From Actinomadura sp. 7K507 (GTDB taxonomy: Bacteria > Actinomycetota > Actinomycetes > Streptosporangiales > Streptosporangiaceae), in assembly GCF_004348425.1 (NCBI RefSeq), contig NZ_SMKK01000031.1:1-49216 (forward strand): a DNA stretch of 49,216 bases, in the 5' to 3' direction. The position numbers and the translations under genes were made by a program. Below the pieces are notes generated by a model. The model had not been told where the DNA came from. It did no database searches and saw nothing but the letters and a program-made list of their open reading frames with translations. This document shows positions 10,342-18,924 of the stretch, one piece after another. Numbering within the stretch: position 1 is the stretch's first letter; each line of letters opens with the position of its first letter.

Positions 10342-10526
10342 GCCGGGTTACTGGCAGATCGCCCTTTTCAGGTCTAGCGTCCTATTCGGGTCTTGCCGGG
10401 GCCGCCCGGCGCTGCCAGCGTGGTCACCACCGTCCGTTCGGGGCACGGCCTGGAAGGCGGCGTCATGCGCCCATCGTGGCAGCGCACATCCTGCCGGCGG
10501 CGCGGCGCCGTCCTGGAGGTGATCGC

Positions 10527-11165
10527 GTGCTGATCGCGCACTGGACGTTCGACGTCGGCACCGTGGACGGCCGCCTGGTCGCCGACGCGGCGGGCACCGG
10601 CCCCGCCGCCGAGTTGGACGAGATCGCCGAGATCGTCCCGGGCCGGGACGGGGAGGCCCTGTCGCTGCAAGGCAACGGCCGGGCGGTGATTCCCGCCACA
10701 CCCCAGCTCGTCCTCAGCCAGGTGTTCGGGTTCAGCGTGGCGTTCTTCGTCCAGATCGGCGAGGAGCCGACCGGTGAATGGCGCAGCCTCGTCTACAAGC
10801 CGGTCGCCGAGCACGACGCGCGCGGCCTCGGGCTGTGGCTGTACCCGGACGCGATGAGGCTGCGGATCCAGCTCTTCACCGTCAAGGGCCCCGACTTCGT
10901 CGACAGCCGCGCCAGGCTGACCGTGGGGGAGTGGGCGCACATCGCCTTTGTCGTGGACACCGACGGGATGTTCCTCTACGTCAACGGCAGGCTGGACGCG
11001 GCCGTCCCCTTGGAACACGCCGTCGTCACACCGGCCGGACCCATCTACCTGGGCCGCGAACCCACCAAGCCCGGATTCGCGGGCCTCATGGACGATCTGC
11101 GCGTCTACGCCTCCGCGCTCGACGAGGAAGCCGTCCGCTCCTTGGCCGACTACGAGAACCCCTAG
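10527..11165 (+). CDS. LamG/concanavalin-A-like domain protein
   Basis: The whole 212-residue protein is one LamG-like jelly-roll domain: an N-terminal LIAHWTFDVGTVDG, the central FGFSVAFFVQ, GEWAHIAFVVDTDGMFLYVNG and a closing GLMDDLRVYASALDEEAV. No signal peptide or catalytic module is visible, so it would be cytoplasmic or exported by an unseen route. The GTG at 10527 has a nearly perfect Shine-Dalgarno, GGAGGT, 6 bases upstream. Domains of this fold bind carbohydrate or protein; the ligand here is unknown. Confidence 0.8.
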   Translation: MLIAHWTFDVGTVDGRLVADAAGTGPAAELDEIAEIVPGRDGEALSLQGNGRAVIPATPQLVLSQVFGFSVAFFVQIGEEPTGEWRSLVYKPVAEHDARGLGLWLYPDAMRLRIQLFTVKGPDFVDSRARLTVGEWAHIAFVVDTDGMFLYVNGRLDAAVPLEHAVVTPAGPIYLGREPTKPGFAGLMDDLRVYASALDEEAVRSLADYENP

Positions 11166-11206
11166 GGCGGGCCACGAGCCCTTGCCACGAGCCCTTGCCA
11201 CGAGCC

Positions 11207-11584
11207 CTAGCGATGGGTGGCGGCGCTGCCCTTGGCGAAGGGGAACTCTCGTTCGACGCAGCCACGCCGCGACGTGTCGTCCGGGTAGCGCGCCTCGTCC
11301 CCGCACTCTGCCGCCTTGCTCAGCAGCCAGACGAGCATCCCGGCGCCGATGACGAGGGCAAGGGCGGAGCAGACGACGCCCACGACGGCGGGCCGCCGGT
11401 CGGCGTCGCGCCGCATCAGGGACACCGTCCCCAGGACGAGCCCCACAAGCGCCGGAATCATGCCCGCCAGGCACAGCACGAGCCCCACCAGGCCGACGAT
11501 TCCGAGTACCTGCGAGGTCCTCGCCAGCGTGCTCCGCTTGGGCGGGGAGGGCGGCGAATACGTCTGGTACCCGGGCAGCGTCAT
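11207..11584 (-). CDS. Small two-helix membrane protein, DUF4190-like
   Basis: This 125-residue protein has a Pro/Ser-rich N-terminus, two hydrophobic helices (about 25-50 and 66-88: LGIVGLVGLVLCLAGMIP and VVCSALALVIGAGMLV) separated by a short basic segment RRDADRRP, and a polar tail with two Cys. The layout matches DUF4190-type actinobacterial membrane proteins of unknown function. ATG 11584 is preceded by GGAGGAA. It is divergent from purF. Confidence 0.75.
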   Translation of the reverse strand: MTLPGYQTYSPPSPPKRSTLARTSQVLGIVGLVGLVLCLAGMIPALVGLVLGTVSLMRRDADRRPAVVGVVCSALALVIGAGMLVWLLSKAAECGDEARYPDDTSRRGCVEREFPFAKGSAATHR

Positions 11585-11699
11585 GCGTTCCTCCACGTGT
11601 CGGTCACCAGACTCCCCCGAGATACGTGATGCCCGTGGTTCGGGTGCGTAAAGGTCCGTTAAGTACATGCCACCGATCGGAGCAGCTGAATCAGGCATC

Positions 11700-11715
11700 T
11701 AGACTGGCAAATGTG
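11700..11715 (+). promoter_or_regulatory. -10 box and probable leaderless start of purF
   Basis: TAGACT at 11700-11705 is followed by exactly 7 bases and then the GTG start codon at 11713. No Shine-Dalgarno is present. A transcript starting 7 bases after the -10 box would begin with the GTG itself. No clear -35 is seen. Confidence 0.55.
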
Positions 11716-13161
11716 CCTCTCCGTGACGGACGTCTGAGCCACGACCTCGATCCCACCGACCGCCCCCCACAGGACGCGTGCGGGGTCTTCGGCGTCTGGG
11801 TGCCTGCTGACCAGGCCGCCCGGGCAGAAGTCAGCAAGCTCACCTACTACGGCCTGTACGCGCTCCAGCACCGCGGGCAGGAATCCGCGGGTATCGCCGT
11901 CAGCGACGGCTCACGCATCGTCGTCTTCAAGGACATGGGCCTCGTCGCCCAGGTGTTCGACGAATCGGTGCTGAACACCTTGCGCGGCCACATCGCCGTG
12001 GGTCACTGCCGCTACTCGACGACCGGGGCGCCCACGTGGGAGAACGCGCAGCCCACGTTCCGGTCGAGCGACGCGGGCGGGCTGGCGCTCGTCCACAACG
12101 GCAACCTGATCAACACACCGGAGCTGGCCGCAAGGCTCGCCCCCGGCGTGCTGACCGCCACGACCGACACCGAGGTCCTGACGGCCCTGCTGGCCACCCA
12201 CGGCGACGGCCCCATGGCGGCGGCGCGGGAGATCCTGCCCGCCACCCGCGGCGCGTACTCCCTGGTCTTCATGGACGAGGGGACGCTGTACGCCGCCCGG
12301 GACCCGGAGGGCATCCGCCCGCTCGTCCTCGGCGAACTGGAGGGCGGAGGCTGGGTCGTGGCGTCCGAGACCGCCGGTCTCGACATCGTCGGCGCCCGCG
12401 TCGTCCGCGAGATCGAACCGGGCGAGATGATCGCGGTCGACGGCGACGGCGTCCGGTCCGAGCGGTTCGCCGAGGCGCGGCCGAAGGGCTGCCTGTTCGA
12501 GTACGTCTACCTGGCGCGGCCCGACACGACGATCGCGGGGCGCAGCGTCCAGGCCACCCGCGTCGAGGTGGGGCGCCGGCTGGCCCGCGAGCACCCCGTC
12601 GAGGGCGACATGGTCATCCCGACCCCGGAGTCGGGCACCCCGGCGGCGATCGGCTACGCCGAGGCGTCCGGCATCCCCTACGGCCAGGGCCTGGTGAAGA
12701 ACTCCTACGTCGGGCGGACGTTCATCCAGCCGTCCCAGACCATTCGGCAGCTCGGCATCCGGCTCAAGCTGAACCCGCTGCGCGAGGCCATCGAGGGCAA
12801 GCGGCTGATCGTGGTGGACGACTCGATCGTGCGCGGCAACACCCAGCGCGCCATCGTCGCGATGCTGCGGGACGCGGGCGCCGCCGAGGTGCACGTGCGG
12901 ATCTCCAGCCCGCCCGTCGCCTGGCCGTGCTTCTACGGCATCGACTTCGCGACCCGCGCCGAGCTGATCGCCGGGAACCTGTCGGTCGAGGAGATCCGCG
13001 ACTCGATCGGCGCCGACTCGCTCGGCTACGTCTCCCTGGACGAGCTGATCTCCGCGACGCAGATCGCCAAGGACAGTCTGTGCCGGGCGTGCTTCGACGG
13101 CGTCTATCCCGTCCCGGTGGACGAGGACGCCCGCGGCAAGCACCTGCTGGAGGTCACCTGA
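11713..13161 (+). CDS. purF: Amidophosphoribosyltransferase PurF
   Basis: PurF catalyses the first committed step of purine synthesis (PRPP plus glutamine to phosphoribosylamine). The 482-residue protein has the N-terminal nucleophile Cys in QDACGVFGVW (exposed after propeptide removal), GLYALQHRGQESAGI, the PRPP loop VVDDSIVRGNTQ and a C-terminal Cys-containing segment (SLCRACFDG) that could be an Fe-S ligand, as in Bacillus-type enzymes. Start GTG 11713 was chosen because the N-terminus then reads VPLRDGRLSHDL, close to Streptomyces PurF. It overlaps purM by one base. Confidence 0.97.
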   Translation: MPLRDGRLSHDLDPTDRPPQDACGVFGVWVPADQAARAEVSKLTYYGLYALQHRGQESAGIAVSDGSRIVVFKDMGLVAQVFDESVLNTLRGHIAVGHCRYSTTGAPTWENAQPTFRSSDAGGLALVHNGNLINTPELAARLAPGVLTATTDTEVLTALLATHGDGPMAAAREILPATRGAYSLVFMDEGTLYAARDPEGIRPLVLGELEGGGWVVASETAGLDIVGARVVREIEPGEMIAVDGDGVRSERFAEARPKGCLFEYVYLARPDTTIAGRSVQATRVEVGRRLAREHPVEGDMVIPTPESGTPAAIGYAEASGIPYGQGLVKNSYVGRTFIQPSQTIRQLGIRLKLNPLREAIEGKRLIVVDDSIVRGNTQRAIVAMLRDAGAAEVHVRISSPPVAWPCFYGIDFATRAELIAGNLSVEEIRDSIGADSLGYVSLDELISATQIAKDSLCRACFDGVYPVPVDEDARGKHLLEVT

Positions 13162-14225
13162 TGCCGGGTCCTACGCCGGCCTCGTATGAAGCCGCTGGGG
13201 TCGACATCGCGGCGGGTGAGCGCGCCGTCGAGTTGATGAAGTCCCGGGTGGCGCGCGCGCGGCGTCCGGAAGTAGTCGATGACGTCAGCGGGTTCGCGGG
13301 CCTTTTCGACGCCTCGGCGCTCCTGCGCTACAAGCGCCCCTTGCTCGCCACGTCCACGGACGGTGTCGGTACCAAGGTCGATCTGGCGCGCCGTCTCGGC
13401 GTGTACGACACGGTCGGCCACGACCTGGTCGGCATGGTCATCGACGATCTGGTCGTGTGCGGTGCCGAGCCGCTGTTCATGACCGACTACATCGCCTGCG
13501 GCAAGGTCGTCCCGGAACGGATCGCCGACATCGTCGGTGGCATCGCCGACGCCTGCGCTCTGGCCGGATGCGCCCTCGTCGGCGGCGAGACCGCCGAGCA
13601 CCCCGGCCTCCTGGAGGCGGACGAGTTCGACCTCGCGGGTGCCGGGACCGGTGTCGTCGAGGCCGGCGAGGTCCTCGGTCCAGAACGTGTCCGCCCGGGT
13701 GACGTCGTCATCGCCATGGCCTCATCCGGGATTCACTCGAACGGGTACTCGCTCGTCCGGCACATCCTTGCCACGACGGATCTGAACCTCGAATCCGAGC
13801 CGCCGGAACTTGGTCGTCCACTCGGTGAGGAACTTCTCACACCGACTCGCATCTACGCCAAGCACTGCCTGGCCCTGATCCAGGCCGGTGGTGTGCGTGC
13901 CTTCGCTCACATCACTGGCGGCGGGCTGGCCGCGAACCTGGCCCGCTCGTTGCCCGCGAGCGTCGACGCCGTGCTCAACCGGTCGTCTTGGGAGACGCCC
14001 GCTCTGTTCCGCGTCCTTCAGGCTCACGGGGACGTTCCCCAGGCCGAGATGGACAAGACGTTCAACCTGGGCGTCGGGATGGCCGCCATCGTCGACCCGG
14101 ACGGTGCCGACGAGGCCCTCCGCCTCCTGACCGCCCGTGGCGTGCCGGCCTGGCACCTGGGCGACATCGTACGTAGCGGAGTCAACGGCAGGGCCGGCGG
14201 CACCGGCTCCGCGACTCTGGTCTGA
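13161..14225 (+). CDS. purM: Phosphoribosylformylglycinamidine cyclo-ligase PurM
   Basis: AIR synthetase, which acts directly after PurLQS in purine synthesis. The 354 residues include TSTDGVGTKVDLA, MVIDDLVVCGAEPLFMTDY, LVGGETAEHPG and GIHSNGYSLVR, all typical of PurM. The start is coupled to purF (TGATG, one-base overlap). It is the last gene of the transcript before a repeat block and hairpins. Confidence 0.97.
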   Translation: MPGPTPASYEAAGVDIAAGERAVELMKSRVARARRPEVVDDVSGFAGLFDASALLRYKRPLLATSTDGVGTKVDLARRLGVYDTVGHDLVGMVIDDLVVCGAEPLFMTDYIACGKVVPERIADIVGGIADACALAGCALVGGETAEHPGLLEADEFDLAGAGTGVVEAGEVLGPERVRPGDVVIAMASSGIHSNGYSLVRHILATTDLNLESEPPELGRPLGEELLTPTRIYAKHCLALIQAGGVRAFAHITGGGLAANLARSLPASVDAVLNRSSWETPALFRVLQAHGDVPQAEMDKTFNLGVGMAAIVDPDGADEALRLLTARGVPAWHLGDIVRSGVNGRAGGTGSATLV

Positions 14226-14226
14226 G

Positions 14227-14331
14227 CGACGGGCAGCCTGAGTGACGGGTAAGTCGGAGTGACGGGCAAGCCTGCGTGACGGGCAAGCCTGCGTGACGGG
14301 CAAGCCGTGACGGGCAAGCCTGCGTGACGGG
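14227..14331 (+). repeat. Short 17-bp tandem repeat after purM
   Basis: About six copies of a 17-bp unit, GTGACGGGCAAGCCTGC, follow the purM stop. Two early copies are degenerate (14224-14258), two are perfect (14259-14292), one lacks three bases (14293-14306), and one perfect copy (14307-14323) plus a partial one end the array. The rest of 14332-14591 contains only the hairpins described next and no convincing gene. Confidence 0.9.
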
Positions 14332-14385
14332 CCGCTTGATTCAGGAGCCTCGCGCGCCGCGGCGGGCGCCGCAGACGCCGTGCGC

Positions 14386-14422
14386 GAGGGCTGAGAGGGA
14401 CGCAGAGCGCCTCTCAGCCCTC
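14386..14422. terminator. Strong hairpin between purM and DUF3073
   Basis: GAGGGCTGAGAGG (14386-14398) pairs perfectly with CCTCTCAGCCCTC (14410-14422) across an 11-base loop. An alternative stem (CCTCGCGC 14348-14355 with GCGCGAGG 14382-14389) overlaps it. There is no T run, as is common for actinobacterial terminators. It separates two converging genes. Confidence 0.65.
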
Positions 14423-14591
14423 ACGAGTCACACGGGAAGCGTCAGCCGCCGGACGTGCCCTGCGGGCAATCTCGGCGGCGTTCGGAGACCATGATGAACC
14501 ACACCCCAATGACGAGCACCTTGGCGAACAACCAGAGGTCACGACAAACGCCACCGCCCTGTGCTGCGGGCAGTGGCGCGCTGTCGGCCGG

Positions 14592-14798
14592 TCAACCGGA
14601 GGTGCCGTCCTTGCGGTCCTCGGTGCCGTAGTCCTCGGCGAAATCGGCGTACTTCTCGGCGAGCTCGTCATAGGAGTCTTCGCCGGAGTCGTCGACTCCC
14701 AGTTCGTCCTTCAGGCGGTCGAGGTCCGTGTTGCCACTGTTGTACTTGAGCTGTCGGGCAACCTTTACCTGCTTGGCCTTGGCTCGGCCGCGACCCAT
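14592..14798 (-). CDS. DUF3073 family small protein
   Basis: This 68-residue protein starts MGRGRAKAKQVKVARQLKY, the signature of DUF3073. A lysine-rich, nucleic-acid-like N-terminus is followed by a strongly acidic C-terminus (LKDELGVDDSGEDSYDELAEKYADF). Its function is unknown. GAGGGGG precedes the ATG by about 9 bases. Its place beside purM and near the dehydrogenase and bldC agrees with the order I recall from Streptomyces. Confidence 0.92.
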   Translation of the reverse strand: MGRGRAKAKQVKVARQLKYNSGNTDLDRLKDELGVDDSGEDSYDELAEKYADFAEDYGTEDRKDGTSG

Positions 14799-15099
14799 TG
14801 GCTCGACCCCCTCGATGGTCAGGGCTTTCTTGGGCCCATCCAAGCGCGCGTGTACCACACGGACCGGTGCCTGATGAGCCATGCGTCAGTCACGGGTACA
14901 ACCGTACCCGTTTTGCGCCCGGCTCGGTACATCGACGGTACGTGGCGGCGCCTCCGTTGCTGATAACAACAGTGTATCCCGTGGTCACGGGTACGTGCCA
15001 AAGCCGCCGGGGGACGGTCGTACAGTCCTCCACGGCGGCCCTGGCAACGGTTTTGCAACGGTCTAATCAGGCCAGCGAATCCTCTGGAGACCCTCTGGC
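14799..15099. other. Intergenic region with repeated GGTAC motifs
   Basis: No gene is seen. A perfect inverted repeat, ACGGGTAC-AACC-GTACCCGT, lies at 14892-14911, and further GGTAC-containing motifs occur at about 14930-14945 (CGGTAC twice, 5 bases apart) and about 14985. They sit upstream of DUF3073 on the minus strand, so an operator or a structured leader is possible. Confidence 0.5.
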
Positions 15100-16182
15100 T
15101 CAGACCAGGATGCCGCGCAGCCTGCCGATCTCGGACATCCTGCGCTCAGCGAGCCGGTCGGCCGCGGCCGCCGGCGGGACGCCCTCGTCGGCCCCCAACG
15201 CGAAGATCTTTCGGGTGGTGTCGTGGATGCCCGCGGCGCGGGCCTTGGCACGGTCGAAGTTGAAGCCCTCGATCTCGTCCGCGACCTGGATCAGGCCACC
15301 GGAGTTGACCACGTAGTCGGGTGCGTACAGGACGCCGCGGTCGGCGAGGCGCTTCTCCACACCGGGGTGGTCGAGCTGGTTGTTGGCGGCACCGCAGACC
15401 ACCTTCGCCTTCAGGGCCGTCACGGTGTCGTCGTTGAGAGAGCCGCCGAGCGCACATGGTGCGTACACGTCGAGCTCGGTACGGATCATCGCGTCGCTGT
15501 CTGCGACGACCTCGACTTCCGGGTGCGTTGACCGGACCCGGTCGATGGCGGGCTCGTTCACATCGCAGATCACGACGTCCGCGCCGTCCTCACGCAGGTG
15601 CTCCACCAGCCGGTGACCGACCTTCCCGACGCCCTCTACCCCGACCCGCTTTCCCTGCAGCGTGGGAGATCCCCACATGGTGTCGGCCGCGGCGCGCATC
15701 CCCTGGAACACGCCGAACGCGGTGAGGATGGACGAGTCGCCGGCGCCTCCGTGCGCGACCGTCCGGCCGGTGACGAAACTGGTCTCGCGGGCCACGACGT
15801 CCATGTCCTCGCTGAACGTGCCGACATCGCACGCGGTGTAGTAGCGGCCGTTGAGGGACTGGACGAACCGTCCGTACGCCCTCAGCTTCGCCTCGGACTT
15901 GTCGGTGGCCGGGTCGCCGATGATGACCGCCTTGCCGCCACCGAGATCCAGCCCGGCCATCGCGCTCTTGTACGCCATGCCCCGGGACAGGTTGAGCACG
16001 TCGGCCAGGGCCTCGTCCTCGGATCCGTACGGGTAGAAGCGTGTGCCTCCCAAGGCCGGGCCGAGCGCGGTGGAGTAGATCGCGATGATGGCGCGCAGGC
16101 CGCTGGCCTCGTCCTGGCAGAAGACGACCTGCTCGTGTCGGGGTTCGGTGCCCTTGTGGGGCGCCCCGAAGACATTAGGCAC
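15100..16182 (-). CDS. vdh: NAD-dependent leucine/valine-type amino-acid dehydrogenase
   Basis: A 360-residue Glu/Leu/Phe/Val dehydrogenase that oxidatively deaminates branched-chain amino acids to 2-oxo acids. The substrate and catalytic lysines are Lys72 ([16 protein letters not shown]) and Lys84. The NAD-binding Rossmann motif is GVEGVGKVG (181-189), and [12 protein letters not shown] (116-127) is characteristic. GTG 16182 has GGAGGG 8 bases upstream. Valine is the likely substrate by analogy with the Streptomyces valine dehydrogenase next to bldC, but the sequence cannot separate Leu from Val. Confidence 0.9.
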   Translation of the reverse strand: MPNVFGAPHKGTEPRHEQVVFCQDEASGLRAIIAIYSTALGPALGGTRFYPYGSEDEALADVLNLSRGMAYKSAMAGLDLGGGKAVIIGDPATDKSEAKLRAYGRFVQSLNGRYYTACDVGTFSEDMDVVARETSFVTGRTVAHGGAGDSSILTAFGVFQGMRAAADTMWGSPTLQGKRVGVEGVGKVGHRLVEHLREDGADVVICDVNEPAIDRVRSTHPEVEVVADSDAMIRTELDVYAPCALGGSLNDDTVTALKAKVVCGAANNQLDHPGVEKRLADRGVLYAPDYVVNSGGLIQVADEIEGFNFDRAKARAAGIHDTTRKIFALGADEGVPPAAAADRLAERRMSEIGRLRGILV

Positions 16183-16265
16183 GGTAGTGCCCTCCTCTCT
16201 GTCTCTAAGATCAGCGTAGGACGCCCGATGCCGTCCCGCCCGGCCGAATCTCGTGTAACGATGCG

Positions 16266-17186
16266 ATGGTGCTTCCGTACGCCGCGTACCTACGGGTTTA
16301 TGAACCGGTGACCGCCTTCCCGGAACCCGCGCGGACCCTGTGGACGGTCTACGCCGACTCCAGGCGCCGCCCGCGGCGGATCCACGCGCTCGGAGTCGAG
16401 CACCGTGACGCCACGCTGAGGATGACCGGCTCGCCGCCGGAGGTCGTGCCGGAGCGGGAGAGCAGGGACGCCTACGTGCGCCGCCTGGACGACATGATCT
16501 ACGTGTGCCCGTGGGAGACGCGGCTGCGCTCATGGCTGGCCTTCGAACGCTTCAGGGACGAGCACGCCGCCGGTGTCGCGGCCGCGTTCGTCCCGCCGCC
16601 GCTGTCGGAGCGGGTGATGAGCGACTTCGGGCAGTGGAAGAACGCGGGACGGTCGCTGCGCCCCCACATCCTCACGAGCACCTGGCACGTCCCGCTGGAC
16701 TGGTTCGTGCCTTTCGCGCGAGGTGAGCGGTGCCTGATGCTCGGCACCCCTGGGACGGGTTACAGCAAGTCGGACGACGTGTCGGAGGAGCAAGGAGGCC
16801 ATGGCCCGGCGACGGCCGCGCCGGCCCGGACCCTCATCTACGTCACCTCCATGGGCGAAGCGCGCCAGCGGGTCTCCGCTGCGCTCCCCGTGGTGCGCGA
16901 GAACCTCGGGGACGGGACGGGCGACGTCCATCTCCTGTCGGCCGGACGGCTGGAGACGCTCGGCCGGTGGCTGGGCGGCTTCCACCCGCGCGCGCTTGTG
17001 GAACTCGACTACGGAGGGCTCGTCCATCTGATGGACGACCGGGCGCTCAGCGCGGACGAGTCGGTGGCGGAGATGGCCGTGGCGCTCACCGGGATGGAGC
17101 GGGGAGAGGCCGAGCTGACCGTGGCGATGTACAAGCGGCTCCTCGCTCGCTGGAGGCCGGTCCAGGCTCTGGAGACGGCGAACTAA
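16266..17186 (+). CDS. Conserved protein of unknown function between dehydrogenase and bldC
   Basis: A soluble 306-residue protein. It starts [18 protein letters not shown] and contains [39 protein letters not shown] and a helical C-terminus. No catalytic motif or membrane segment is recognised. I recall an equivalent gene between vdh and bldC in Streptomyces, so it is probably a conserved actinobacterial family. It is divergent from the dehydrogenase with only 83 bases between. A GTG three bases downstream (16269) is an alternative start. Confidence 0.8.
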   Translation: MVLPYAAYLRVYEPVTAFPEPARTLWTVYADSRRRPRRIHALGVEHRDATLRMTGSPPEVVPERESRDAYVRRLDDMIYVCPWETRLRSWLAFERFRDEHAAGVAAAFVPPPLSERVMSDFGQWKNAGRSLRPHILTSTWHVPLDWFVPFARGERCLMLGTPGTGYSKSDDVSEEQGGHGPATAAPARTLIYVTSMGEARQRVSAALPVVRENLGDGTGDVHLLSAGRLETLGRWLGGFHPRALVELDYGGLVHLMDDRALSADESVAEMAVALTGMERGEAELTVAMYKRLLARWRPVQALETAN

Positions 17187-17460
17187 AACAAATTTCCCGA
17201 ATCCCTGCGCGATACGACTATACGTGTCGCTAGAATCACGCAGCGTGACTCAGAGGCCATCGCACCGGCGCAGCACCCCGGATCCTCGGGGATGTTTGCA
17301 CGCAACTCCTGCCAGGAACTTGCTTGTAGCGCTGAGTGGTGGCAAGGTTACACGTTGTGATGTCATAGTGGCTCTTTCGGGCCATAGGGGACATCAGTGA
17401 CCGCGCGAAGATCAAATCGCAGGATCGCTGTCATCGGTCCATGGAGGAGAGGCCGCAAAC

Positions 17461-17664
17461 ATGTCAGCACGTACGCCAGAGGCCGAGCCCCTGCTGACGC
17501 CGGCGGAGGTGGCGACGATGTTCCGCGTCGACCCCAAGACCGTCACGCGGTGGGCGAAGGCGGGAAAGCTCACGTCCATCCGGACACTGGGGGGGCACCG
17601 CCGCTACCGCGAGGCAGAGGTGCGAGCGCTGCTCGCGGGAATCCCGCAGCAGCGGTCGGAGTAA
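17461..17664 (+). CDS. bldC: BldC, MerR-like developmental DNA-binding protein
   Basis: This 67-residue protein is almost word for word the BldC of Streptomyces: LLTPAEVATMFRVDPKTVTR, WAKAGKLTSIRTLGGHRRYR and a short tail ending IPQQRSE. It is a single winged-helix MerR-type domain without an effector domain and binds direct repeats to control the onset of development. GGAGGAGAGG precedes the ATG by about 8 bases. The 270-base upstream region carries no other gene and presumably holds its promoter. Confidence 0.98.
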   Translation: MSARTPEAEPLLTPAEVATMFRVDPKTVTRWAKAGKLTSIRTLGGHRRYREAEVRALLAGIPQQRSE

Positions 17665-17741
17665 CCGTTGTTCGCTGCGCCGCCCCCGGCGCCGGACGCC
17701 GAACCGCGTCCGATGCCGGGGACGGTGCAGACGGTTACACA

Positions 17742-17777
17742 GAAGTGGTCGCGTAGGAGTGGAAGTGGTCGCGTAGG
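17742..17777 (+). repeat. Direct repeat downstream of bldC
   Basis: GAAGTGGTCGCGTAGG occurs twice, 20 bp apart (17742-17757 and 17762-17777). It is non-coding and of unknown meaning. Confidence 0.8.
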
Positions 17778-17836
17778 TGCGGCCGCACTGTCGTGACTGC
17801 GCTGACGTGCGCGGAATTTGGGACACACGAGACTTT

Positions 17837-17901
17837 CTGTCCACATGAGGACAGGGTTCTCAGGAGGGGACACTGAGTCCGTGATTGGACAAACTGTCCA
17901 A
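17837..17901. promoter_or_regulatory. Two TGTCC/GGACA palindromes between bldC and tetR
   Basis: CTGTCC-ACATGA-GGACAG (17837-17854) and TTGGACA-AAC-TGTCCAA (17885-17901) are perfect inverted repeats built from the same half-sites in opposite arrangement. They lie beyond the tetR 3' end, so they could be a terminator pair or operators for an unseen promoter. Confidence 0.5.
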
Positions 17902-17959
17902 GGGTGACGGCGTCCGGGCCCCACGAACGGGGTCTTATGAGCCGGGTGCGAGCCGGGCC

Positions 17960-18637
17960 CTACGAGCTCAGCTCCTCCTGGGAGAGGCGGTCGAACAGCT
18001 GGCCGGTGCCCGGGTCATGGCGTCCGGCCGCGTGCAGCATGACGACCAGGTGGTCGACCAGCAGGCTCTCCAGCTCGGGACGGCCCACGTCGCGGTTCTC
18101 CAGCCAGTCCAGCCCGGCGGTCTCCACGGCCGCCATCCAGGAGCGCAGAGTGATGCGCAGGATTGGCTGCGGGGTTTCGACGTCCAGCGATTGCAGGACC
18201 CGGTTCAGCACCAGCTGCCGGATCCCGTCGACGATCTCGCCGACCTCGCCCGACCGGTCGGCCGGTCCGCCGCGCAGCAGGGCCGTGTAGCCCGCGGCGT
18301 GGCTCTCCACGAAGTCGAAGTAGCGCCGCAGCGAGATCCGCAGGCGCTCCATCGGCTTGCCCTCGGTGGGCGGTTCGAGCAGCACCGACAGCTGCTTGGC
18401 GGCGCTGCCGAGAGCCGCGATGTACAGCTCGTACTTGCCGCCGAAGTAGTGGTAGACCAGGGCGCGCGAGGCGCCCGCCGTGGCCGCCACGTCGTCGATC
18501 GAGATGTCCTCGGGCGAGCGCGTGCTGAACAGCTGCAGCGCCGCCGCGATCAGTTCGTCCCGCCGTTCGTCGACGCTGAGCCTGCGGCGGCCCGTGCCGC
18601 CGCCGCCCTGCCGGTTCCGCGCCCTGCCGCCGGCCAC
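17960..18637 (-). CDS. TetR-family regulator
   Basis: A 225-residue protein. A basic N-terminus leads into a TetR helix-turn-helix: RRDELIAAALQLFSTRSPED, ISIDDVAATAGASRALVYHY and FGGKYELYIAALGS. The ligand-binding domain (about 80-210) is helical, with MERLRISLRRYFDFVESH, as in fatty-acid-type TetR proteins. The GTG at 18637 follows GGGAGA by 8 bases; in-frame GTGs further upstream remain possible. It is divergent from a LacI gene with 287 bases between. Confidence 0.9.
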   Translation of the reverse strand: MAGGRARNRQGGGGTGRRRLSVDERRDELIAAALQLFSTRSPEDISIDDVAATAGASRALVYHYFGGKYELYIAALGSAAKQLSVLLEPPTEGKPMERLRISLRRYFDFVESHAAGYTALLRGGPADRSGEVGEIVDGIRQLVLNRVLQSLDVETPQPILRITLRSWMAAVETAGLDWLENRDVGRPELESLLVDHLVVMLHAAGRHDPGTGQLFDRLSQEELSS

Positions 18638-18722
18638 CGCACGATCTCCCACCTGGGCAGCGTATCCGAGCCCGGGAGGCGGCACGCCATACCGATTAGG
18701 CACGAAACGGGCTTTTCGCCCG

Positions 18723-18739
18723 GTCGAGATCGCCTCGAC
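18723..18739. promoter_or_regulatory. Palindrome in the tetR/lacI divergent region
   Basis: GTCGAG-ATCGC-CTCGAC is a perfect 6-bp inverted repeat with a 5-base spacer, midway between the two divergent regulators. It is preceded by a small GGGC-tttc-GCCC hairpin at about 18709. It may be an operator for either protein. Confidence 0.4.
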
Positions 18740-18924
18740 GCGGCTGTGACCCGGAACACCACAGGCCCGAACCACCATTGTCGGATGCCCGTTACTCCCT
18801 GTTGCGGCGGTTTGGGGGGAAGGCGCGGCATCATGGCATCTCCTCCCGAGCGGAGGCCGGTGCGCCGATCCCCCAGCGGCGCGCTGCCGCGGCAGGTCCT
18901 GCAGGTCCCCCTGGACGGAGTGCC

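Noticed and set aside
14414..14671. 85-codon minus-strand frame in the purM-DUF3073 gap
   Set aside because: Overlaps the DUF3073 gene and a hairpin; composition is that of a shadow frame.
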